From the NCBI RefSeq assembly GCF_002335745.1, contig NZ_NIST01000001.1, positions 3,217,295 through 3,281,294 of the forward strand: DNA of 64,000 nt, written 5' to 3'. The DNA is from Evansella halocellulosilytica. GTDB lineage: Bacteria; Bacillota; Bacilli; Bacillales; Salisediminibacteriaceae. The notes below the pieces were generated by a model. It had not been told where the DNA came from, did not search any database, and saw nothing but the letters and a program-made list of their open reading frames with translations. The position numbers were made by a program, and so were the translations under genes. Every line of letters starts with the position of its first letter. Positions within the stretch are counted from its first letter, which is position 1. Of the stretch, positions 55,143 to 62,862 are shown piece after piece.

Positions 55143-55814
55143 ATGATTTCGTTAATTGCAGTAGGTTTAGCGCCTGCTGTTGCATTGTTATGTTTTTTTT
55201 ATTTAAAGGATGAATTTGAGCAGGAACCAATCTACATGGTCATCCGTTCGTTTATCTTTGGCGCTTTACTAGTGTTTCCAATTCTTTTCATACAATATGC
55301 CTTACAGGAAGAAGGCTATATAAACCATGTCTGGCAAGAGGCATTTTTTTATTCATCTTTAATTGAAGAATTTTTAAAGTGGTTTATTGTTGTCGTAGCG
55401 ATCTATCATCATGTACATTTTAATGAAAGATATGATGGAATTGTTTATGCTACAGCAGTTGCGTTAGGGTTTGCTTCTGTAGAAAATATTTTGTATTTAT
55501 TTTCCAATGGACTTGAAACGGCCTTTTTTAGAGCTGTATTCCCTGTAAGCAGTCATGCTCTTTTTGGAGTTGTAATGGGTTATTACCTCGGTATGGCAAA
55601 ATTTTACCCAGAAAAAAAATATTGGTATTTAATTTATTCATTTCTCTTGCCATATATCTTACACAGCTTATATAATTTGATTTTGTTAGTACAAAAAGAT
55701 TGGATTATTTATTTAGTTCCATTTATGGTCTGTTTGTGGATTATTGGTTTACGAAAGGTAAAGAAAGCAAATGTACAGCAATTGGAATCAATAAACCACC
55801 ACAAGGCCAGTTAA
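55143..55814 (+). CDS. prsW: Intramembrane protease PrsW
   Basis: Site-1 protease for anti-sigma factor RsiW in B. subtilis. 223 residues, about seven membrane helices; catalytic-type glutamates and histidine in SLIEEFLKWFIVV, FASVENILYLF and VSSHALFGVVMGYYLG; family-typical FYLKDEFEQEPIYMVIRSF near the start. Starts at 55119, 55134 or 55143 are possible; 55143 aligns best with the remembered B. subtilis N-terminus, though the AGGAAGG lies 11 bases away. Confidence 0.9.
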   Translation: MISLIAVGLAPAVALLCFFYLKDEFEQEPIYMVIRSFIFGALLVFPILFIQYALQEEGYINHVWQEAFFYSSLIEEFLKWFIVVVAIYHHVHFNERYDGIVYATAVALGFASVENILYLFSNGLETAFFRAVFPVSSHALFGVVMGYYLGMAKFYPEKKYWYLIYSFLLPYILHSLYNLILLVQKDWIIYLVPFMVCLWIIGLRKVKKANVQQLESINHHKAS

Positions 55815-55929
55815 AATGGTTGAGTTAGTTGAATCGAACATCAACTTCATTTATAGTAAGGAAATAAGATAAATGATTCGACTGGATTAGGAGAAACTAT
55901 TTGTATGAATTTAAAAGGAGTGATCTTCG

Positions 55930-56097
55930 TTGCATGAGACTAAGCCACGTTATAAAGTGATCATTCGCTGTGGAGAATGCGGTGAAAAGTATATTCTTCG
56001 TGGTCGCCCAAACGAAGAAGGTGGATACGACACAGGCTTTAAACGATGTGTTTGCGGAAACGAAACAAAATTGGATATTGAAGTAACACCTGAATAA
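55930..56097 (+). CDS. Small CxxC/CxC protein (55 aa)
   Basis: TTG start nine bases after AAAGGAG. Sequence has VIIRCGECGEKYILRGR and GFKRCVCGNETKLDIEV, i.e. a CxxC and a CxC that could bind one zinc as a small ribbon. Missed by long-ORF calls because of its size and TTG start. Family not named with confidence; lies between prsW and sleB. Confidence 0.7.
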   Translation: MHETKPRYKVIIRCGECGEKYILRGRPNEEGGYDTGFKRCVCGNETKLDIEVTPE

Positions 56098-56135
56098 TAC
56101 TTTGATTGTAAAAGAAGTTATGAATAGTTGTTCTA

Positions 56136-56169
56136 AAAAGCTTTGCTCGGATGAGTAAAGCTTTTTTTG
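56136..56169 (+). terminator. Terminator after the small CxxC gene
   Basis: AAAAAGCTTTGCTC pairs with GAGTAAAGCTTTTT over GGAT (one mismatch), with a T run. Confidence 0.8.
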
Positions 56170-56300
56170 GTGTATGAATAACAAATGATTGGATCCAAAA
56201 GTGCAGGAGTAGACTACTCTGTTTTTCTTTAAAATGCAACTAGAACGAGGAAAAAATCGATTGTATAACTTTTGTGAATTTCTCAATTTAAAGAGAAATT

Positions 56301-56329
56301 GTATAAAAAGCACTTGTTAGATAAAACTA
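56301..56329 (+). promoter_or_regulatory. Possible sigma-G promoter of sleB-ypeB
   Basis: GTATA (56301-56305), 17 bases, AAAACTA (56323-56329). The -35 repeats that before spoVA operon 2; the -10 matches CATNMTA at five of seven positions. Confidence 0.35.
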
Positions 56330-56385
56330 TCCATATTGAATAATCAAGTAAGTAACATGAGCTATTGCTCTGAGGAGGATGACAC

Positions 56386-57426
56386 ATGGAAAACCACAGC
56401 AAGAAAATATTCAAGCGATTGTCCATAATCCTTTTCGTATTTATGTATGCATGGGTAATTGTATCACCCCAGCCTTCAGAAGCTTTTTCTGAACAAGTCA
56501 TCATTAAAGGTGCGACTGGGGATGATGTAGTCGAGTTACAATCGCGGTTACAGTACATCGGTTTTTATGATGGACGGATCGATGGAGTTTTTGGATGGGG
56601 GACATATTGGGCCGTTAAAAACTATCAAGAAGAATTCGGTTTGGAAGTTGACGGTTTAGTAGGCGACAAAATGAAATCGATGTTAGAAAGATCAACTGAA
56701 TTTGATAAGGAATGGGTCCATCGAATGATTAATGAAGGAAGGCAATTCACTTACTACGGAGGAACTCCTTTAGATATTCAAAAAGGACCTAAAGGTGGTA
56801 AGGACCCAGAGGCACCGAAACGAAAAGAAAAGCCTGAAGGAGGACAGCGAGGCGCGAGAGAAGAAGAGCCGCCAGATGAACGTCAAGCTCCTCCAGCAGA
56901 ACAACCAGAGGAAGCTCCAGCAGAACAGCAGCCAGCTGAAGAACCACCGGCAGAAGAGCCGCCTGTAACACCTGAAGAAGAAGTAGATGTAGAACCACCT
57001 GAAGAAGAAGACCCTGAAATACAAGATAATGAAGCAAATGTCGAAAAAGCGATTAACGTACCAGAAGGGTTTACAGACAATGATATTCAAATTATGGCTG
57101 CAGCCGTTTATGGTGAAGCCAGAGGTGAGCCTTATGAAGGACAAGTAGCTGTAGCAGCAGTTATTTTAAACCGAATAGAAAGTCCGACATTCCCTAATAC
57201 TGCATCTGGCGTTATTTATGAACCGAGAGCCTTTACAGCGGTTGCAGATGGTCAAATCAATTTAACACCGGATGATACTGCGAGAAGAGCTGTGTTGGAT
57301 GCAATTAATGGTCAGGACCCATCAGGAAATGCGATGTATTATTTTAATCCAGATACGGCAACCTCAGGATGGATATGGTCGAGACCACAGATCAAACGTA
57401 TCGGCAAACATATATTTTGTAAATAA
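56386..57426 (+). CDS. sleB: Spore cortex-lytic enzyme SleB
   Basis: Lytic transglycosylase that degrades cortex peptidoglycan on germination. 346 residues: signal peptide (1-34), peptidoglycan-binding domain (GDDVVELQSRLQYIGFYDGR, 45-105), a long Pro/Glu linker (about 155-215, repeated PAEEPP units), and the catalytic hydrolase_2 domain with the glutamate in AAAVYGEARGEPYEGQVAVA. The linker is longer and more acidic than in B. subtilis SleB (about 305 residues). GAGGAGG precedes the ATG. Confidence 0.94.
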   Translation: MENHSKKIFKRLSIILFVFMYAWVIVSPQPSEAFSEQVIIKGATGDDVVELQSRLQYIGFYDGRIDGVFGWGTYWAVKNYQEEFGLEVDGLVGDKMKSMLERSTEFDKEWVHRMINEGRQFTYYGGTPLDIQKGPKGGKDPEAPKRKEKPEGGQRGAREEEPPDERQAPPAEQPEEAPAEQQPAEEPPAEEPPVTPEEEVDVEPPEEEDPEIQDNEANVEKAINVPEGFTDNDIQIMAAAVYGEARGEPYEGQVAVAAVILNRIESPTFPNTASGVIYEPRAFTAVADGQINLTPDDTARRAVLDAINGQDPSGNAMYYFNPDTATSGWIWSRPQIKRIGKHIFCK

Positions 57427-57444
57427 TGGATGGAGGTGCTTAGC

Positions 57445-58788
57445 ATGATACGTTCAATTGTAATTGGGATATTAGCGGTTGCAGTGTTCGCAACAGGCTT
57501 TTGGGGTTATCGAGAGCATCAAGAGAAAAATGCGATCCTCATCCAATCTGAAAATAACTATCAACGAGCTTTCCATGATTTATCTTATCATGTGGATTTA
57601 CTACATGATGAAATAGGGTCAACTTTAGCGATGAATTCAAAGGAGAGGCTTTCTCCTTCACTCGTTGAAGTTTGGAGGCTCACATCTGAAGCTCATAATG
57701 ATCTCGGGCAATTGCCGCTAGGTTTAATGCCTTTTAGCAAAACAGAAGAGTTTTTATATAAAGTAGGTAGCTTTTCGTATAACAATGCAATTAGAGATCT
57801 TGAACAAGATCCGCTTACTGAAGACGAATATGAAACATTGCAAACGTTGTATGAGCAAAGTGGAGAAATTCAAAGTGAGATGAGAAAAATTCAAGGGATG
57901 GTTCTTAAAGATGACCTAAGATGGATGGATGTTGATATGGCGTTAGCAGCAGAAGATGAGCCATTAAATAATGCAGTAGTAAATGGATTTCATATAATCG
58001 ATGAAAAAGTAGGTGGCTTCTCCGAAGTAGAATTTGGAGCAGAATCTCCAGAATTATCGACTAATGATAAAGAAATAGCAGCTAAATTAGAAGGAGAAAA
58101 TATAAGTGAACGTGAAGCATTACAACGAGCGAAACAATTTTTAAACCTCGAATCAGTTGATGGGGCCGAAGTTTCTGAAACGGGTGAAGGTTTGGCCTAT
58201 GATGCCTATAGTATAACAATACCTGATCCAGAGCATAATTCTTATATTTCAATGGATATAACAAAAAAAGGCGGTCATCCTGTATGGGCGCTAAATAATC
58301 GAGAAGTTGATGAAACTGATGTCGGATTAGGAGAAGCTTCGGAGAAAGCTGAGAAGTTCCTTGAAGAGAACGACATTGAAAATATGCAATTAGTCGATAG
58401 TAAGCAATATGATAATGTAGGTGTCTTTAATTTTGCACAGGTAATGGATAATATAAGAGTATATTCAGATTCAGTCGTCGTAGAAGTAGGGCTTGATGAT
58501 GGAGAAATCATTGGTTATGAGGGCTTTGCATACCTCGAAAATCATATAGATAGAGACAAGACAGAACCTGAGCTAACGAAAGAGGAAGCAGAAGACCAAT
58601 TGAACCCGAACCTTGATGTAATGGAACACCACTTAGCGATTATCGAAAATGAGATGGAAGAAGAAATACTATGCCATGAATTTTTTGGTGTAATTAATGA
58701 TGACACATATCGAATCTTTATCAATGCAGAAAATGGAAGAGAAGAGCGCGTTGAAAAATTAGCGAATGCTGGAGTGGAATACAATTAA
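57445..58788 (+). CDS. ypeB: Germination protein YpeB
   Basis: Needed for SleB localisation and stability in spores. 447 residues: one N-terminal membrane helix (5-23), helical YpeB domain (30-200, FHDLSYHVDLLHDEIG), then PepSY-like repeats (AKLEGENISEREALQRAKQF, GEASEKAEKFLEENDIENM, LTKEEAEDQLNPNLDV). ATG 57445 follows GGAGGTG. Operon with sleB, 18-base gap. Confidence 0.94.
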   Translation: MIRSIVIGILAVAVFATGFWGYREHQEKNAILIQSENNYQRAFHDLSYHVDLLHDEIGSTLAMNSKERLSPSLVEVWRLTSEAHNDLGQLPLGLMPFSKTEEFLYKVGSFSYNNAIRDLEQDPLTEDEYETLQTLYEQSGEIQSEMRKIQGMVLKDDLRWMDVDMALAAEDEPLNNAVVNGFHIIDEKVGGFSEVEFGAESPELSTNDKEIAAKLEGENISEREALQRAKQFLNLESVDGAEVSETGEGLAYDAYSITIPDPEHNSYISMDITKKGGHPVWALNNREVDETDVGLGEASEKAEKFLEENDIENMQLVDSKQYDNVGVFNFAQVMDNIRVYSDSVVVEVGLDDGEIIGYEGFAYLENHIDRDKTEPELTKEEAEDQLNPNLDVMEHHLAIIENEMEEEILCHEFFGVINDDTYRIFINAENGREERVEKLANAGVEYN

Positions 58789-58812
58789 GGATTAGAAGAT
58801 GACAAAGCACAA

Positions 58813-58895
58813 AAGGGGCTGGGACAAAACCCAGTTAATAAGAGTGAGGGTGTCCCAAAAGCCTAGCTTTCGGTGACACCCTCTTTGTTTTAACT
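58813..58895. repeat. IS-end-like sequences forming a terminator hairpin after ypeB
   Basis: GGGGCTGGGACAAAAC (58815) resembles an IS1182-type end. GAGGGTGTC (58846-58854) pairs with GACACCCTC (58875-58883), with an inner AAAG/CTTT, then TTTGTTTT, so it can terminate ypeB transcription. GAGGGTGTCCCAAAAG is itself IS-end-like. Confidence 0.55.
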
Positions 58896-58917
58896 AATTA
58901 ATTGAAGTAAATGTAAT

Positions 58918-59040
58918 AGGTTCGCTCGAATCGCTCTAGGCGGCCGCTGTCCGCGGGCAACGCTTCAGCCTCCTTGGGAAACCCCCCCTGCGGGGTCGTC
59001 AGCTGTTGCTTTTCCCGCTGGAGCATTCCTGTCAAATAAC
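58918..59040 (-). repeat. Partial family A-like repeat left of the IS110 element
   Basis: CCGCGGGCAACGCTTCAGCC, an inner CCCCCCTGCGGGG hairpin and TTGCTTTTCCCGCTGGAG match the outer arms of copy A5 (CCGCGGGCAAGGCTTCAG, TTGCTTTTCCCGCAGGCG). The core block is missing. Confidence 0.5.
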
Positions 59041-59123
59041 TATACGGCCTATTGATAAAAAAAGGAGCCTCCGATATGATGCAAGTGCCGTAAGAAATAA
59101 GCATTCACAAAGGAGGATCCTTC

Positions 59124-60404
59124 ATGAATCGTATTCGAAATGAAAAAATTAAGCAAGTAAACGAAGACACTTTGGTCATAGGTATTGATATTGCTAAAAA
59201 AAATCACTATGCCTGTGCCGTTGACCTGCGTGGACGTGAACTTGCTAGGGTGTGGCGAGTCCACCAATCGAAAGACGGTTTCATTCATTTCGAAAAGACT
59301 GTTAAAGATCTAATGGAAACACACCAAAAAACAAATGTACTCATCGGTTTTGAAGCAACTGGTCATTACTGGATGAACCTTGCGGCATTTTTAGAGATCT
59401 CAGGATTACCTTTTGTTTTGGTTAATCCAATGCATGTGAAACAATCCAAGGAAATGGACGATAATCTACAAACAAAGAATGATGCGAAAGATTCGCGTAT
59501 TATAGCGAAACTCCTTCCGAATGGGTACTTTAGTCTACCAAGGAAGATGACGCCTGTAGATCATCACATACGTCAAGGATCAGCGGTCCAGGAACGATTG
59601 CGTAAAGACATTGCTATGGTAAAAAACCGAATACAGCGATGGTTGGACCTTTATTTTCCGGAATTTAATCAAGTATTTAAACACTATGGCCAACAAGCTC
59701 TAACGGTCTTAAAGCTGACTCCGCTTCCAGGAGACATCAGAGGCGCCTCTGTTGAAGAATTAATTAAACAACAGAAGGAAGCAGGAGCCAAGTATGCTGG
59801 AAAGCCCAAGATGGTGGCCCTCATTGAAAAGGCCCATCACTCCATCGGAGTGACACAGAGTGATCAAATGGCAAGGATGGAAATACAGGGCCTTGTCAGT
59901 CAACTTGAGTTATTGGACTTACAGCTCGAAGAGGTAACCTCTCACATGATTGAGCGGGCCAAAGATTTAGACGAGTTCCAATTCCTTGTTTCAATCCAAG
60001 GAATAAGTGAAAACACAATAAGCGCATTATTGGCCGAGACAGGCTCTCTTCGCAATTACGAGCATCCACGCCAAATCATTAAGCTAGCGGGACTAACATT
60101 GCGAGACAATAGCTCAGGCAAACATGAGGGTACGAAGAAGATATCTAAACGTGGAAGGAGACGACTTCGCGTTTTACTTTACAAAGCGATCCTTCCACTG
60201 ATTCAGCCCAACAACGCTATTCATGATTTGTACACGTCTTATCACTCACGAGAGCATAATCCACTGACCAAAAAAGAAGCGATGGTCGTGTTGTGTAGAA
60301 AACTGCTTCAGGTGTTACACGGACTAAGTAAAAACCAGAATAGGTTTGACCCTCACAGAATGATAACGGACCTTTCACAAGGTACACAGAACAAAGCAGC
60401 GTAA
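59124..60404 (+). CDS. IS110-family DEDD transposase
   Basis: 426 residues. RuvC-like DEDD domain: first Asp in VIGIDIAKKNHYACAVD, Glu in VLIGFEATGHYWM, Asp pair in KNDAKDSRIIAKLL. C-terminal transposase_20 domain with LVSIQGISENTISALLAETG and the serine-containing LRDNSSGKHEGTKKISKRG. AAGGAGG at 59111. Frame intact, so probably active. Confidence 0.95.
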   Translation: MNRIRNEKIKQVNEDTLVIGIDIAKKNHYACAVDLRGRELARVWRVHQSKDGFIHFEKTVKDLMETHQKTNVLIGFEATGHYWMNLAAFLEISGLPFVLVNPMHVKQSKEMDDNLQTKNDAKDSRIIAKLLPNGYFSLPRKMTPVDHHIRQGSAVQERLRKDIAMVKNRIQRWLDLYFPEFNQVFKHYGQQALTVLKLTPLPGDIRGASVEELIKQQKEAGAKYAGKPKMVALIEKAHHSIGVTQSDQMARMEIQGLVSQLELLDLQLEEVTSHMIERAKDLDEFQFLVSIQGISENTISALLAETGSLRNYEHPRQIIKLAGLTLRDNSSGKHEGTKKISKRGRRRLRVLLYKAILPLIQPNNAIHDLYTSYHSREHNPLTKKEAMVVLCRKLLQVLHGLSKNQNRFDPHRMITDLSQGTQNKAA

Positions 60405-60716
60405 AAACCTGCGTTCCATCTAAATCAACAACAAAGGCACTGAGATTCGGCAGACGGCGACTTAAGACGGCCATTAGAGTGTCAGTCCATGCTGGAGTAT
60501 GAGCCCGAGCTCTGCGTCAGGCAAGACCCAACGAAGGAATGTATGCACTTGATGCCAAGAGACATGGGAGGGTAAGTCACCTGATAGAAACAGAGATCAC
60601 TCGTGCAAATCATGTTTAATCTGGCAGTATTTGTCAAACTGCCAACGCAACGCGTCACTTAATGATCCATAATGTGTATTTGATTACATTATGTGGTTGT
60701 GGGTCTCGGAGGACTC
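60405..60716 (+). ncRNA. Candidate bridge RNA region in the IS110 right end
   Basis: About 310 bases between the transposase stop and the right inverted end carry no frame but several hairpins: GGCAGT/ACTGCC (60623-60643) and CATAATGT/ACATTATG (60669-60692). IS110-family elements encode a bridge RNA in their long non-coding end; whether this stretch is transcribed and where its loops lie is inference. Confidence 0.4.
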
Positions 60717-60777
60717 TTTAGAAAAAATTTTTTTCAAAGTTCATGACAAGGGCGAAAGCCCTTCATAACAACTTTTT

Positions 60778-60815
60778 CTGAGGGAGTCGCCGCCTGCCAC
60801 TCTTTCGAGCTTTTT
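60778..60815 (-). repeat. Family A fragment right of the IS110 element
   Basis: GGGAGTCGCCGCCTGCCACT then CTTTCGAGC is the reverse complement of the left end of copy A3 (CTTGAAAGAGCGCCAGGCGG). Confidence 0.5.
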
Positions 60816-60832
60816 TAATAAAATTGAAAAAT

Positions 60833-60899
60833 AAAGAAATCGCCCCATTTGGTATAATTAAAGCACCACACCAAAACCATACCAGGAGGCGATTTCTTT
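60833..60899 (+). promoter_or_regulatory. Leader hairpin and promoter of IS copy 2 transposase
   Basis: AAAGAAATCGCC (60833-60844) pairs with GGCGATTTCTTT (60888-60899), directly before the ATG and covering the AGGAGG. TGGTATAAT (TATAAT 60853-60858, extended -10) lies in the loop. Confidence 0.6.
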
Positions 60900-62490
60900 A
60901 TGAAACATAATCATATTTCTTTCCAAGATTATAACATGGATCAGCTATACTTACCAATGGATCTTGAAATAGAAATTCCTGTCCATCACGTTTGCCGCAT
61001 TGTCAATCAAGCCGTCGAAGAACTGGATGAATCTATTCTCTATCAATGTTACGATGGCGGCGGCCGTCCTCCTTACCATCCCAAAATGATGTTACAGATT
61101 ATCCTTTATGCCTATACACAGAAAATCTATTCCTCCAGACAAATCGCAACACAACTTAATGAAAACATCTATTTTATGTGGCTTGCCCGTCATCAAAAGC
61201 CTGATTTTCGCACGATCAACCGTTTTCGCTCCGAGAAGATGAACGATATTATTTATGAAGTTTTCTTTTCCATAGTTGATCTCCTTCGGAATCACGGCCT
61301 CGTAAAGTTAGTAGATTACTTCCTTGATGTCACCAAAGTATATGCGAATGCGAATAAATATACGTTCGTCTGGCGAAAAGCCACAGAGCGCGACGACAGT
61401 CAGCTCAACGAAAAGTACCACACCATTATGCAGGGCATTGAAAAGGTGACCAAGCAAGACGAGGAACACGCAGGAGAGTTGGACGAGCAAGAGAAACTGG
61501 AGGCTGATCCAATTACTTCAGAGGATATCAAAGAGTCTATTAACCATCTCGAAAAGAAACTGGTTGATGAACCAAAAAACCGTGAGGTTAAAAAAGCGAA
61601 GCGCCAGCTTGAGAAGGACCTTCTTCCGCGAAAAGAAAAATATGAAAAACAAAAAGAGATTCTGGCGGGGCGAAACAGCTATTCTAAAACGGATACGGAT
61701 GCCAGCTTTATGAGAATGAAAGACGACCATATGCGTAATGACCAACTCAAGTTACAACATTCAGACAGGAACCGAAAACCAGTTTATTACCGGGTTTAGT
61801 CTTCATCAGCGTGCCGGTGATCCTGGTTGCCTAAAACCCCATTTTGAACTTTTAGAGAAATACGGACGACCACTGCCGGAGCATCTGATAGCCGACTCAA
61901 GATACGGTAGCGAGGAAAATTACTCCTTTTGTGAAGAGCAGCAAATGGAAGCGTTTGTGAAATACAGTACGCTTGAGAAAGAACAGACTAAAAAGTTCAA
62001 AAATCAGGTTGGACGGGTGGCAAATCTCCAATCTGATGAGGATGAAGATGAGTGGATATGCGCCAATAATAAGCGTCTCACGTTTCAGTACAAGGCAAAT
62101 CGCCAAACTGAAAACGGGTATACAACTATCAAGCGTGTTTACCGGTGCGTGGATTGTCACGGCTGCCCTTTCCAGGCAGTATGTGCTAAAGGAAATGACA
62201 CCAAGACCATCAGTGTTTCCATGAAAAATCAGGAGCAGCGAAGACAGGTTCGTGATCGACTGAACACGGAAACTGGCAGTCAGCGTTATCGGCAGAGAAA
62301 GTGTGACGTAGAGCCTGTTTTGGGACAAATAAAATATAACCGGGGCTTTGATCGGTTCCATCTGAAAGGCCTTTCCAAAACTACGCTGGAATGGGGTCTT
62401 CTTTGTATTGCCCATAACTTTCTACAATGGGAAAGACATTATAAATTCAAAGAACAAAAAGAAAAAAAGAGAGAGCAGATGGCAGGATAA
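60900..62490 (+). pseudogene. Frameshifted IS1182-family transposase (IS copy 2)
   Basis: Reads MKHNHISFQDYNMDQLYLPM through NSYSKTDTDASFMRMKDDHM to NDQLK, then breaks near 61754: five bases appear lost before the segment TACAACATTCAG, and the rest continues in another frame (YNIQTGTENQFITGF... to REQMAG). The catalytic segment reads FLDVTKVYANANKY where active relatives have [14 protein letters not shown]. Right end hairpin AAAGGTCGC/GCGACCTTT (62552-62575) and TTTTGGGACAGCCTCATT mark the right terminus at about 62590; no matching left terminus was found. Confidence 0.88.
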
Positions 62491-62645
62491 CAGGCCACCT
62501 GTCCTCTAAAACAATAAAAAATCAAACGAAATAGAAAAGAGACCGTCCACTAAAGGTCGCTATTCAGCGACCTTTTGGGACAGCCTCATTTCTTCTTTTT
62601 CAGTTATTCATATTATATTTTGGGTTGATTGTTTCAAAAAACACT

Positions 62646-62830
62646 CACTTGCACTCCAGAGCACAAGTGCGACATCTACTTGTGCTGCACTTCGTTTGCA
62701 TTCGTAGTGTCTTCTTTGCCGCGGGCAAGGCTTCAGTTAATCGGGGTAAAATCGCCCCGATGGATCTTCTGCTCCTGCGGTTACTCGTCGCACAAGAGAA
62801 AGCTCTTGCTTTTCCCGCAGGCGTCTCGTG
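62646..62830 (-). repeat. Dispersed repeat family A, copy A5 (reverse orientation)
   Basis: Plus strand: CACTCCAGAGCACAAGTGCG, ACTTCGTTTGCATTCGTAGT, GTCTTCTTTGCC, then outer arms GCGGGCAAGGCTTC and GCTTTTCCCGC around ATCGGGG...CCCCGAT and AGAAAGCTCTTGC hairpins. Sits between IS copies 2 and 3. Confidence 0.75.
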
Positions 62831-62862
62831 ATTTTTGAACAATCAACGAATATGTACACAAA

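Larger units (their letters stand above)
59074..60716 (+). mobile_element. IS110-family insertion sequence
   Basis: Imperfect inverted ends: AAAGGAGCCTCCGA on the left (59071-59084) against TCGGAGGACTCTTT on the right (60706-60719), 11 of 14 matching. The left end leaves only about 50 bases before the transposase, while the right end has about 310 non-coding bases, the layout of the IS1111 subgroup. Flanked on both sides by family A fragments. Confidence 0.7.

Noticed and set aside
56770-57144. Minus-strand frames within sleB rich in Trp, Phe, Leu or Ser
   Set aside because: Low-complexity shadows of the Pro/Glu linker repeats.
61897-62415. Minus-strand frame of 172 codons in IS copy 2
   Set aside because: Antisense to the transposase remainder; no motif or ribosome site.
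62625-62838. Overlapping small frames on both strands near 62.7 kb
   Set aside because: They lie inside repeat A5, whose hairpins account for the lack of stops.
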